A DNA stretch of 64,000 nucleotides from contig NC_073306.1 in the NCBI RefSeq assembly GCF_027595985.1, forward strand, positions 194,263,000 through 194,326,999, given 5' to 3'. The notes beneath the pieces are model-generated. The model saw only the letters and a list, made by a program, of their open reading frames with translations. It was not told where the DNA came from and made no database searches. Positions 1 to 10,800 of the stretch are shown here, one piece after another; within the stretch, counting starts at the first letter, position 1; each line of letters begins with the position of its first letter. A program made the translations under genes and the position numbers. This DNA comes from Sorex araneus. Taxonomy: Eukaryota > Chordata > Mammalia > Eulipotyphla > Soricidae.

Positions 1-62
1 ATACTGACAATTGAACCTTGGTCAGCCACAAGCAAGGCAAGTGCTCTACCTGTTATATTTCC
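1..62 (-). repeat. tRNA-derived SINE, truncated by window edge
   Basis: Reverse-strand SINE head: the B-box region and the 'gcaaggcaagtgctctacc' stretch (complement of the anticodon-arm and A-box side) are visible. The rest lies outside the window. Confidence 0.6.
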
Positions 63-99
63 TAACTCTACAACTCTTGGCATTGATTTCCTAAGCACA

Positions 100-400
100 A
101 GAGTTACTTCATAAAGATATATGCACACCTGTATTCATTGAGGCATTTTGTGCAGTCGTCATCATATTGACATAACTCAAATGTCCAACAAACGTCAAGT
201 GGATATAAAAGCTGTTTTATATACACAATATAGAATACTATGCAACCATAAGAAAGATCAAATAACTTTGCAGTAATTTAGATGGAACTGGAAGGTATGG
301 ATGCAAATGGAGGGCAAAGTATGATCAGTAAGGGAAGATCAAATACTAATACATATCTTATTCATATGTGTTTGTTATAGAATAATAGAATAAGGGAATG
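100..400 (+). repeat. Old L1 ORF2 3' fragment
   Basis: The order of phrases matches the end of L1 ORF2 (tandem 'ACAATATAGAATACTATGCA', 'AAAGATCAAATAACTTTGCA', then a 'GGAACTGGAAGG' block). It is too decayed to keep a frame. Bounds are approximate. Confidence 0.5.
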
Positions 401-766
401 TAAAACTTCAAATGAGGACAACTTTTTGGCCCCAAATTGCAGAAATAAAAATGTTAAATGCGAGAGTGGTTGGGGGAAGTAATAGGTTGAACTGGGAGTA
501 ACACGGGTAATTTTTGGAATGTGTATGGCACTTTCCTTTAGGTGAGGCAATTTTTCATGCCAATATTATAAATATTAAGACTACTGTAAATAAATTGCTC
601 TATAATAATTAAAATTTTTGAATGTTTCTGAAAGGGATAGTAGCAGGGAGTAGTAGATGCCTTGTGGGACACTAACACTGCTAGTGGTGAGCACGGAATT
701 GGGATATTATGTACCTGAAACATTTTTAACAATTTTGTTAATCATAGCACCTAAATAGCAGTGAAG

Positions 767-767
<1 letters not shown>
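401..767. other. No gene seen
   Basis: AT-rich single-copy-looking sequence with no recognisable exon or repeat. Short open frames here show no conserved motif. Confidence 0.5.

Positions 768-808
<41 letters not shown>
768..808. repeat. (CA)n microsatellite
   Basis: About 20 uninterrupted CA units. It generates a spurious Thr-His open frame. Confidence 0.95.
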
Positions 809-810
<2 letters not shown>

Positions 811-1104
811 GACATGCAAAGAAAAGCTAAGGAGCTCAGAGTGTACAAGGATTAGTGAGCATACTTTTCTTGAATTAAACACTCATTTAGTTTCCAGCAC
901 CAGAAAAACAACCCAAACAGTGCCAGGCGTGAAACTGGAGGCCACACAAGGCTCTGAGGGATGCCCCAGAGAGCTCTTAGCACCACAGCGTCTATGAAAT
1001 GCTGCATCTTACGGCTCTCACATTGAAACAATAGTCTCTAAATTGACCAAGAATTGCCAGAAATGCTAGGTACCCTGAAAACATTCTGGGAGCTTCTTCT
1101 CTAC

Positions 1105-1285
1105 AAAAAACTAAAGGGTGTGTGTGTATTTGTGGGCCACACTGAACTAACTCAAGGCTTGCTCCTGGCTCTGTGCTCAAGAATCACTCTTGCCATTGTT
1201 CTGGGAACCATATGTAATGCCAGAGATTGAACCCATGTGATGCGTACAAGACAAGCACCATCCCTGCTATATTATCACTTTGGAC
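1105..1285 (-). repeat. Old tRNA-derived SINE
   Basis: Reverse orientation: 'gggccacac' tail, 'gctcctggctctgtgctcaag' body and 'gagattgaacccatgtgatgcg' B-box region appear in the family order, with many substitutions. Confidence 0.7.
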
Positions 1286-1344
1286 TTCCAATTTTTAATT
1301 GAGCAATATTTGAAAGAAGATTTGCTGTTAATTGTCAACATTGT

Positions 1345-1580
1345 AAAAAGCAAAGATAGCCTTTGAAGGAGTGGGGTTGGGGGAGATGGGATTGGGGCTG
1401 GGTGGGAGGGATGCTGGGTTTATTTGTGGTGGAGAATGGGCACTGGTGAAGGGATGGGTTCTCGAACTTTGTATGAGGGAAACATGAGCACAAAAATGTA
1501 CAAATCTGTAACTGTACCCTCACGGTGATTCACTAATTAAAAATAAATAAATTATAAAAACAAAACAAAACCAAAAAAAG
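1345..1580 (+). mobile_element. L1 3' UTR end, 5'-truncated
   Basis: Matches the 3' ends of the larger L1 copies at 10600-10788 and 52640-52835. It has a G-rich stretch, 'ggtggagaatgggcactggtg', 'ctgtaactgtaccctcacgg' and an A-rich tail. Only the last ~230 bases were inserted or survive. Confidence 0.85.
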
Positions 1581-1778
1581 GTAATAAAATACTATTTGTC
1601 ACTAAAAACGTGAGACATGAGCCATCAAAAGACAGAGAAGTTTTAATTCTTATTACAAAGCAAAAGGAGACAATATGAAAATACTATATGCTACATGATC
1701 CCCCTACATTTTGAAAAATGTGCAATGATAGAGATAATATAATGATCAAAAGTTTCTGATCTTAGAAGCAAGATAAAG

Positions 1779-2623
1779 GTTATCCCTTGTAACACTTGTC
1801 ATCCCACTGTTTGTCGATTTGTTGAAGTGGGTACCAGTAATGTCTCCATTCTTCCCTGTTGCATGCTAGCGTTGCCCAGTGGCACCTGCTTGCTCCACGA
1901 ACACGAAGAGCCTCAGACTGTTCATTCAGGGTCTTGACAAAGAAGTCTGACCATCTTGTAGGTGGGTGGCCACGCGGTCTTTTCATGCCCTGTGGAATCC
2001 AGTCGTTAACAGCTCTAGTCCAGCAGTCATCTCTAAATCGAGTTACGTGTCCAGACCATCTGATTTTCGACGCCTTGGCAAATGAGACAGCATCCCTGAT
2101 CCTCAATCGTCCATGGAGGTCAGAACTCTCTTTTTCTCTCACTTGAGTAAAATGTGATACTTTGGGGCTGGAGCAATAGCACAGCTGGTAGGGCGTTTGC
2201 CTTGTACCAGCCGACTCGGGTTCGATTCCCAGCATCTCATATGGTCCCCTGAGCACCGCCAGCTGCAATTCCTGAGTGCATGAGTCAGGATTAACCCCTG
2301 AACATCACCGGGTGTGACCCAAAAAACAAAAACAAAAACAAAAAGAAAGTGATACTCCAAGCATAGCTCTTTTAATTCCTCTTTGGGATACCTGAACAGC
2401 GTTCATATCCTGTTTTTGTTGGGCCCAGGTCTCTGAGGCATATGTTAGTGCAGGAAGAATGGTGGAGTTGAAAAGATGTGCCCAGAGCTGGAGGTTCTTT
2501 GTCCTCTTAATCACTTCTTCCATGCTCTTGAAGGCGTTCCACACGGCATTCTTCCTCTTGCTCAGTTCAGGTGCCAGGTCGTTTGTCATGTTGAGTTCTT
2601 GACCCAGGTACACATAACTGCAA
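1779..2623 (-). mobile_element. RTE-clade LINE, 3' part (copy A)
   Basis: The minus strand encodes the C-terminal part of an RTE-type endonuclease/reverse-transcriptase polyprotein. One frame (2613-2357) reads through a block of the type AFKSMEEVIKRTKN...ALTYASETWA; after the SINE insertion another continues with KIRWSGHVTRF...RPRGHPPTRWSDFF and ends EEWRHYWYPL. These blocks are typical of the C-terminal region of RTE elements. It is flanked by a 10-base near-perfect target duplication (caagataaag at 1769-1778, caagattaag at 2624-2633). It is 5'-truncated and split by a later SINE at 2162-2348. Confidence 0.85.
2162..2348 (+). mobile_element. SOR-type SINE inserted in RTE copy A
   Basis: tRNA-like head with A box (tagcacagctggtagggc) and B box (ggttcgattcc), body ending 'gggtgtgacccaaaa', then an A-rich tail. 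Flanked by the 8-base target duplication gtgatact (2154-2161 and 2349-2356), so it is younger than the RTE it sits in. Confidence 0.95.
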
Positions 2624-2633
2624 CAAGATTAAG

Positions 2634-3127
2634 TATATGACTATATCTTTTTGGGGATTCCCTTATAACATTGTTACACATTAAACCACAGCATTTACAT
2701 AAATAGGGTATTTTATATATTGTATTTATTTATTTATTTATTTGACCCTGCCCTGGTCCTATTCTGGGATCACATTTAAAGTAGGAGCTGTCTCTGCCAG
2801 CTGAGATTTCTATAAAGTGAACGCATTGTCTTTCGGTCTCAGTGAAGCAAGTGTTCACAGATCCATGGGGCCTGCGAGGCCAGGTGTGGGAAGCCAACCT
2901 GAACTGGTTGGTCCCCATTCTTCTCCCTGCTCCTAGCGAGGAGTGCTCCCGACATCAAAGCTCAGTGCCCCTGGATTCTCCAGGAGTGCAGAGGGGTACT
3001 GGCCCACACTGTGATCCTTCCTTGTAAAATCTCCTGAGGTCTGTCTATGACAGGCACAGAGGCTCAAACAGGAAAGAAAAATAAAATATTAAGATGTTGC
3101 CAAGAGAGGTCAGCATTAAGAATTTTC
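2634..3127. other. No gene seen; short TTTA repeat
   Basis: Contains (TTTA)n at about 2722-2742, then a 300-base moderately GC-rich stretch (2740-3040) open on both strands but with no recognisable protein family. Could be an unlisted repeat. Confidence 0.4.
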
Positions 3128-3129
3128 TC

Positions 3130-3312
3130 CTTGAGGTGCTTCCGGGCACAGCGGGTAGGGCTTTTGCCTTGCATGCGGCCGACCCTCTGTCCCTCACAGA
3201 GAGCCAGGCAAACTACTGAGAATATTTTACCTGTACGCCAGAGCCTGGTAAGTTACCCATGGCATATCTGATATGCCCAAACCAGTAGCAACAAGTCTCA
3301 CAATGGACGCAT
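3130..3312 (+). repeat. Chimeric SINE (tRNA head + RTE-like middle), old
   Basis: Degraded head (cacagcgggtagggcttttg), then 'gagagccaggcaaactactgag', 'gccagagcctggtaagttac' and 'catatctgatatgcccaaac', the middle block of the chimeric family. It ends at the 'acaatggacg' junction without the full RTE tail. Confidence 0.75.
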
Positions 3313-4208
3313 TTGTTAGAGGGAATTCAAACTAATCTAAAGTTGCATTTTATATGAATTTCATATAAGTTAGATATGTTTAACTCTAAAATATGTTTCT
3401 GTAATGTGCAAAAAGAAAAGATACTTGCAAACTAGAATTATCAAGAGTATTCTTTTGTTATATAAAAAATGTTCAAATTTCAATTTGATATCTTCATGCA
3501 ATAAAAAAGGATGGGAATGAAGAACTTAGAAAATTTTAGCTAGAAACTGGTTTATTTTTGTTACTTGTAATAAAAATTCAGATGTTAGTTATTTGTAATA
3601 TAGTATGTGTCATTACTTTCAAAGTATATTTGAATTCCTTGTAAGTTTCTCTATGATATGTAGATGACTACTAATTACTACGTGAATAATGTGAAGAAAA
3701 GTGGCAGATACTCCAGGATACAAAGTAAATTGAATGAATATAGAGTAAAAGAAGATTAAAAACTTACCAGAAAATATTTACCATAGTTTTATATTGTTAA
3801 ATATTTGTGACTCATGTTAGAGTCACCAAAAACCTAAGACAACTCAAATAATACCATTCTTTTTTCAGACTTGAATATTTTTAAAGAATTTTAATTTTAA
3901 ATTCCAAGTTCTCTGTTCTACCAAAAATTCATTTTCTTAGTAATAAAACCTGAAAATCGAAAACATAATCCTTCAAAATCGAGCCAGCTGGAATAAGTCT
4001 AGGGCTTTAGACAGTCTTATTACTAATGATGTCATCAAAATTAAGCATACTTTAGGATTCAACATCAAAAATGTTCTTTCAGTCAAACAATATATTGGTA
4101 TTGGCACATATTTAGGTATATGATTTCATTTAATTAGTATATAATCCTAGAAGTGACCAAACTATTGCAATTTAAGCAAATGTTTTGTTCAATGCATAAT
4201 TGTGAAAT
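3313..4208. other. No gene seen; AT-rich
   Basis: Very AT-rich with no repeat I recognise. It ends in a poly-T run at about 4209-4230. Confidence 0.5.
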
Positions 4209-4269
4209 CTTTTTTTTTTTTTTTTTTTTCAGAAAACTCCAAGAGAGTTTTCTCATTTAAAAACAAATA

Positions 4270-4478
4270 GGGCTGGAGCGATAGCACAGTGGTTGGGCTT
4301 TCACCTTTCACGTGGCTGACCCAAGTTCGATTCCTCCGCCCCTCTCGGAGAGCCTGGCAAGCTACCAGTGTGTATTGGATATGCCAAAAACAGTAACAAT
4401 AAGTCTCTGAATGAGAGACATTACTGGTGCCCGCTTGAACAAATCGATGAGCAACAGGATGACAGTGAACAGTGATTT
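4270..4478 (+). mobile_element. Chimeric SINE with RTE 3' tail
   Basis: Complete architecture: tRNA-like head with B box (agttcgattcctcc), middle 'gagagcctggcaagctacc' and 'tattggatatgccaaaaaca', and tail 'ttactggtgcccgcttgaac ... gatgagcaacaggatgacag'. The tail corresponds to the last codons and 3' end of the RTE elements in this window. Confidence 0.9.
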
Positions 4479-4645
4479 GGGCGGCTGGAGGCAGAGTGTA
4501 TCAGGTATGGAACTAGCCTTGCATGAGTCTGACCAAGCTTTGGCACCACATATAGTCCCCTCTCCTGGCTGGAAGTGATCCCTGGGCTGAGAATAAACAG
4601 TAAGCTCTGAGCACAGGCAGATGTTGCTCATACAAAATAAAACTA
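4479..4645 (+). repeat. Old tRNA-derived SINE
   Basis: Starts 'ggctggaggcagagtgtatc'; has 'gccttgcatg', 'gaagtgatccctgggctgag' and 'gtaagctctgagcacaggca' in family order. It directly abuts the younger chimeric SINE. Confidence 0.6.
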
Positions 4646-5240
4646 AAACCTACTTTTCTTCTTTCTGGATAGAACACATTTTTTTATTGTACTTTTATTT
4701 GAGTTTATAAACAGTGTAAAAATTGAAGAAAATGGAAATATAATGAACTTTCAAATGTAGTATGGTAGATAGGCAACAATACTCAATCATTTATGAAATC
4801 TATGGAATAATCTATGGAGGAATAAAATCTGGATCTTTAAATTTCAAAGAGTGTATGATTTCATGTTTGAATCAGAAACAGCATTTTTTTAAATATGTAG
4901 GAATTTTCCCCACACTGGAGAACAGTGTAAACTGAGAAGTCTTTTGGCTAATGAATGGAAATGGTAAAAGTATTTGAGAAGAACAAATAAACACTGAACT
5001 TCACTCCTACGGAGCCTTTGTCTCAATTCTATAGCACGGATAAGTTTACTTTCCTTTTGGAACAGTCTGAGAGTTGATTTTATTTTCTCAGTGGAATTCG
5101 ATCTCTTTAATGAGCTTATTCCAAGCTGCCTTCCTGATTAGAGATGAAAAGAGAGATTATTTAATTATTGCTTTTAAATACAGTTGAGCATGTGAGGAAG
5201 AACACAGACACAAACAGGTAGTTTTTTTTGGTATTTTTTT
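4646..5240. other. No gene seen
   Basis: AT-rich sequence without a recognised element. Confidence 0.5.
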
Positions 5241-5350
5241 ACAACAGTGACACTGCAGTGCACTGCACTGTTGTCCCATTATTCATCAATTTGCTTGAGC
5301 GGGCACCAGTAACGTCTCCACTGTGAGACTTGTTGTTACTGTTTTTGGCT
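5241..5350 (-). repeat. Chimeric SINE, 3' half
   Basis: Reverse orientation: RTE tail (attcatcaatttgcttgagc ... gggcaccagtaacgtctcc) followed by 'gtgagacttgttgttactgt'. The tRNA head is missing. Confidence 0.85.
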
Positions 5351-5387
5351 TGACTTTTTCTCTGCATCAATACATTTCTCAATGAAA

Positions 5388-5419
5388 TGAAAATTGAAAA
5401 TGAAAATGAAAATGAAAAT
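5388..5419. repeat. (GAAAAT)n short tandem repeat
   Basis: Four to five GAAAAT units. Confidence 0.9.
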
Positions 5420-5426
5420 CTTTATA

Positions 5427-5645
5427 TAGGGTCAGGGAGATAGCTCTAGTAGTAAAACATATATCTAGCAGGCTTGAGACACCAAATGTGACTTCTATAG
5501 CACAGGGACCCCTGATATACTGTCAGGCCTGAGCACCAAATCATGAATGTTAATGCACTTAATGTCTCAGAATCAGTGAGAAGCCAAGTGTTCAGCTGTG
5601 GTGATGGAACACTGTGTACATGAAGCCCTATCCTTAGCACTAATG
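5427..5645 (+). repeat. Possible ancient SINE
   Basis: 'gggtcagggagatagctcta' resembles the SINE head and 'caggcctgagcacc' its body, but the middle does not align cleanly. May be a SINE with internal insertions. Confidence 0.35.
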
Positions 5646-6030
5646 TAAATCACATTGCTTCTATTAAAACTTAAATTAATGAAATAAAGTACATTTTTTC
5701 AGGAGCAAATCAATCATTGGTGGACTAAAGTAGGCCAAAAAATTTTTTACTTTGTTAATGTTAGCTTGCTTATTTTACCAAATCTTGCCCAAACAATAAA
5801 ATTCCTCTTATCTAGGAAACAATAATGTTACTTTCACCTTTCCTTTATAAAATCAGCTTTTTGGATGTGTAAATATAAGTTACACTGGTCTTTGTTCATC
5901 GTGAAGTGGAATGAAGCTAACTGCCTCAAATTCTTCACTTGCTATTCTCTTACGCTACTTTAGATTACTACACTTAGAATCTGCCTACATTCAAGAGTAT
6001 TCTGCAAATATAAAAAGCATTTTTAAGATG

Positions 6031-6460
6031 ATTTCTTATCAATTTTTGAAATCAGTTTCAACCCTACAATCCCTTGAAAGTATTACAGTTTTACAAAAGC
6101 TTTTGATAACTAATTCCTAACAACTTTTGAAAACAGCTTCAACTCTACAAATCCTTGAAAGTATTACACAGTTTTACAAAAACTTCTGAAAAATACTTCT
6201 TATAAACTTTTGAAATCAATTTACTGTTGCATAGGTTCTTGAAAATACTTTTGAAATTTGGTAGTTTTTGAAAACTGACTTCTATCAACTTTTGAAGTCA
6301 GTTAAAAAGTTATAAATCCTTTTAAGTTTTCTGTAAGTTTATAAAGGGTTTTAAATGCTACTCGCTATCAAACTCTGAAATCAACTTCAAAAGTTACAGG
6401 TTCTTAAAACTGTTATGGAAATTTATAAAGGCTTTGGAAAACTACTTCTTAGCAAATGAA
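6031..6460. repeat. Degenerate ~83-bp minisatellite, about 5 units
   Basis: Unit starts at about 6031, 6112, 6195, 6278, 6360 and 6444 (spacing 81-84). Each begins with a form of 'acttcttatcaacttttgaa' and continues through 'ccttgaaagtatt' and 'gttttacaaaa'-like blocks. Units 1 and 2 are the most alike; later units diverge. AT-rich with no coding potential. Confidence 0.85.
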
Positions 6461-6914
6461 GTATATTTCATGTTTTTTTCTGGCTAATTTATGTTAAATT
6501 TCTTAACACAACAAGGAGTCACTTTTAGATACAATGAACAAAGATAATAATTCTCTAATATTCAAGGGTGAACAAAGAACCTTAATTTTATTGAAAAAAT
6601 CTCCAAATAATTAAGAGTTCTTTGAAACATTAAATAAATCTTGTGACACCAAATGCACATGTTTACAAAATCACATAATAATCTGTTTCACTATGTATGA
6701 AAACTTTGGTATCACAAAATTATACAATGGATCAAATGCTACTCGCTATCACTGTATTCCCTCATTATGAGTGGGGGACTCAATGATTTTAAGGTGCAGT
6801 ATAGTTTTATATTTTTAATAGCTAAAATTATGCATGCCACTTAATGAAAAATAATTTTGATTGTTTTAGAGCATAGTTTTCCAACCTTCAAGTACATATT
6901 TTTATTACTAGGGA
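6461..6914. other. No gene seen
   Basis: AT-rich. Contains one 18-base sequence (6734-6751) identical to a segment of the minisatellite at 6353-6370. Confidence 0.5.
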
Positions 6915-6926
6915 AAATATTTGGGC

Positions 6927-9900
6927 TGTGAAGTCAAGCTATTTATGTAGACCCTTTATTCCTTCCTGAGGAATGCTGGCAGGTCTATAAATTTTCCCCT
7001 TAATACAGCTTTAGCTGGGTCCCATAGATTCTGGTAGCTTGTGTCTTCATTCTCATTTGCTTCGAGGTATATTTTGATTTCTTCCTTGATTTCCTTCATC
7101 ACCCACTCATTGTTCAACAATGAGTTGTTTAATTTCCAGGTGTTTGATTTGGTTCTCCGTTCTATGTGTGATTAACTTCTATCTTCACTGTATCATGGTC
7201 TGAAAAGATAGTTGATACAATTTCTATCTTCCCGATTCTATTGAGATAATTTTTGAGACCAAGAATGTGGTCTTCTTTGGAAAATCTTCACAGCTCAAGA
7301 TCTTAGAAAAGGACCAGCAAAAGGAACACAAACCAGACCAAAGGAAAGAAATAATAAAACTTAGAGCATACATTAATGACATGAAAACCCAAAAAACAAT
7401 CCAAAGGATCAATGAAACAAAGAGTTGGTTCTTCGAGGAAATAAATAAGATTGATAAATCACTAGCAAGACTCACAAAGAGAGAGAGAATCTTAATAAAC
7501 TGAGTCAGAAATGAAAAGGGGACATCACAACAGAAACCAATGAAATGCAAAACATCATCAGAGATTACTTTAAAAGTCTGTATACCACTAAACAAGAGAA
7601 CCTAAAAGAAATGGATAAATTCCTGGATTCCTACAGTCTCCCAAGGCTGAACCAAGAAGACTTGGAATACCTGAACAGACCCATTAATATCAAGGAAATT
7701 GAAACTGTAATCAAAAGTCTTCCCAAAAACAAAAGCCCAGGCCCAGATGGTTTCACTAGCAAATTCTTCCAAACATTTAAAGAGGACCTGTTCCCAGTTC
7801 TCCTCAAGCTTTTCCAGGAAATTAAAAAAACAGGAACTCTTCCAAACAGTTTCTATGAAGAACATATCTGCCTAATACCAAAAGCAAACAAAGACACTGC
7901 TAACAAAGAAAATTTCAGGCCAATATCCCTGATGAACATGGGTGAGAAGATCCTCAACAAAATATTAGCAAATAGAATCCAACAACTCATCAAAAAGATC
8001 ATACATCACGACCAAGTTGGACTCATCCCTGGGATGCAAGAATGATTTAACATTCGGAAATAAATCAACATAATCCATCATATCAACAAAGTAAAAATAA
8101 AAATCATTTGATCATTTCAATAGATGCAGAGAAAGCATTTCACAAGATCCAACATCCATTTATGATGAAAACTCTCACCAAAAAGGGTTTAGAAGGAATT
8201 TTCCTTAAAATAGTCAAAGCCATCTACCACACACCTGAGGCAAGCATTATCCTCAATGGGGAAAATCTAAGGGCCTTTCCTCTAAGATCAGGTACAAGAC
8301 AAGGATGCCCACTCTCACTAATTCTGTTCAACATAGTACTGAATGTACTTGCAATAGCTATTAGACAAGAAAAAGACATTCAGGGAATCCAGATAGGAAT
8401 GGAAGAAATCAAGCTCTCACTGTTCACAGATGACATGATTCTATACCTGGATAATTCTAAAACCTCTACTAGGAAACTCCTAGAAACAATAGACATGTAC
8501 TGTAAGGTTGCAGGCCATAAAATCAATACCCAAAAATCCATGGCCTTCCTATATGCAAATAGTGAAACAGAGGAAAGAGACATTAAAAAAAATGCCATTC
8601 ATAACTGTGCCCCAGAAAATCAAGTACTTCGGAATCAGCCTAACTAAAGAGATTAAGGATCTCTACAAAGAAAACTACAAAAGCCCACTCTATGAAATAA
8701 AAGAAGACACAAGGAAATGGAAACATACTCCCTGCTCATGGATAGGAAGACTTAACATTGTCAAAATGGCAATACTCCCTAAACCACTATACAGATTCAA
8801 TGCAATCCCTATAAGGATACCCATGAAATTCTTCAAAGAAATTGATCATACAATCCTGAAATTCATATGGAACAACAAATGCCCACGAATAGCTAAAGCA
8901 ATTCTTGGGAAAATAGATGATGGGAGGCATCACCCTCCCCAACCTAAACTCTACTAAAAAGCGGTAACAATTTAAACAGCATGGTACTGGAACAAAGGCA
9001 GAGCTGCAGACCAATGAAACAGGGTGGGAGGGGCTGGAGTGATAGCACAGCGGGTAGGGCGTTTGCCTTGCACGCGGCCGACCCGGGTTCAAATCCCAGC
9101 ATCCCATATGGTCCCCTGAGCACCGCCAGGGGTGATTCCTGAGTGCATGAGCCAGGAGTGACCCCTGTGCATTGCTGGGTGTGACCCAAAAAGAAAAAAA
9201 AAGAAACAGGATGGGATATCCCTACACACAACCCCATTGTATGAACATCTAATCTTTGATAAGGGAGCAAGAAATGGGAAGTGGAGCAAGGAAAGCCTCT
9301 GTAACAAATGGTGCTGGCATAACTGGACAACCACATGCAAAAGAATGGGCTTAGACCTCGACTAAACATCATGCACAAAAGTCAGATCAAAATGGGTTAA
9401 AGACCTCAACATCAGACCATAATATGTAAGGTACATTGAAGACAAGGTCGGGAAAACCTTCCACAATATTGAAGCTAAAGCTATCTTCAAAGATGACATG
9501 CAGCTAAGCAATCAAATAGAAAGAGATAAACAAATGGGACTATATTAAACTAAGATGCTTTTGCACAGCAAAAGACATAGTGACCAGAATACAAAGGCAA
9601 GCTACAGAATGGGAAAGGATATTCACCCAATACCCATCTGATAAGGGGCTGATATCAAGGGTATATAATGCACTGGTTGAACTCTACAGGAAGAAAACAT
9701 CCAGCCCCATCAGAAAATGGGGTGAAGAAATGAACAGAAACTTTCTCAAGGAAGAAATACAAATGGCCAAAATGCATATGAAAAAATGGTCTTCATCACT
9801 GATCATCAGGGAGATGCAGATCAAAACAACTATGAGATACCACCTCACACCACAGAGACTGGCCCACATCCAAAAGAACAGAAGCAACTGTTGTTGGCCT

Positions 9901-10788
9901 GGATGTGGGCAAAAAGGGACCCTTCTTCACTGATGGTGGGAATGCCGACTGGCTCAACCCTTCTAGAAAACAATATGATCGTTCCTCAAAAAGTTAGAAA
10001 TTGAGCTCCCTTTTGATCCAGCAATACCACTTCTGGGAATATATCCCAGAGAGGCAAAAATAAATAGTCAAAATGACATCTGCACTTGTATGTTCATCAC
10101 AGCACTGTTTAAAATTGCCAAAATCTGGAAAAAAACCGAGTGCCCAAGAACAGATGACTGGTTAAAGAAACTTTGGTACATCTACACAATGGCATACTAT
10201 ACAGCTGTCAGAAAAGACAAAGTCATGAACTTTGCATATAAGTGGATCAACATGGAAAGTGTCAAGCTAAGTTAAATGAGCCAGAAAGAAAGAGACAGAC
10301 ATAGAAGAATTGCATTCACCGAGGAATATAAAACAAAAGAATGGGAGACTAACACCCAAGAATAGCAGAAATAAGTACGAGATTTGCTCTATAGCTTGGA
10401 AGCCGGCCTTACATATGGGGGGAAAGGCAGTTCCGATAGAGAAGGGTACACCAAGTAAAATGTGGTGGGAGGAAACACTCGAAATGGGAGAGGCGTGCTG
10501 AAAGCAGACTATAGACCGAACACGATGGCCACCCATTGCTAACCACAACATCCAAAATGAGAGAGAGAACAAAAGGGAATGCCCTGCCATAGAGGTGGGG
10601 TGCGGGGAGATGGGAGGGTTGGAGGGATGATGGGGTCATCAGTGGAGAATGGGTACTGGTGGAGGGATGGGTACTCAAGCTTTGTATGAATGAAACACAA
10701 GCATGAGGACATGTAAATCTGTATCTGTACCCTCGCGGTGATTTATTAATAATAAATAAATAAATAAGTGCATGGATAGATAAAAAAA
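6927..10788 (+). mobile_element. L1 retrotransposon, 5' segment inverted
   Basis: Young-looking L1 with a 12-base target duplication (gaaaatatttgg at 6915-6926; gaaaatgtttgg at 10789-10800). Bases 6927 to about 7285 are ORF2 sequence on the minus strand. From about 7286 the element runs on the plus strand, and the junction falls at matching ORF2 points, the signature of twin priming. Plus-strand ORF2 pieces include ESLKKM-type and [22 protein letters not shown] blocks, the RT motif region (FTDD in place of the usual FADD, 8423-8434) and the C-terminal region, followed by the 3' UTR and A-tail. Stops and frameshifts (for example near 8041 and 8600) make it dead. A SINE sits at 9030-9202. Confidence 0.95.
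9030..9202 (+). mobile_element. SOR-type SINE inside L1
   Basis: Near-consensus copy (gggctggagtgatagcacag ... gggtgtgacccaaaaag) with a 14-base target duplication of L1 sequence, one mismatch (9016-9029 and 9203-9216). This is among the youngest SINEs here. Confidence 0.95.
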
Positions 10789-10800
10789 GAAAATGTTTGG

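Noticed and set aside
2162..2230. tRNA gene (A and B boxes, tRNA-like start)
   Set aside because: Acceptor stem cannot pair properly and the sequence continues into a SINE body with A-tail and target duplication; same for all other SINE heads.
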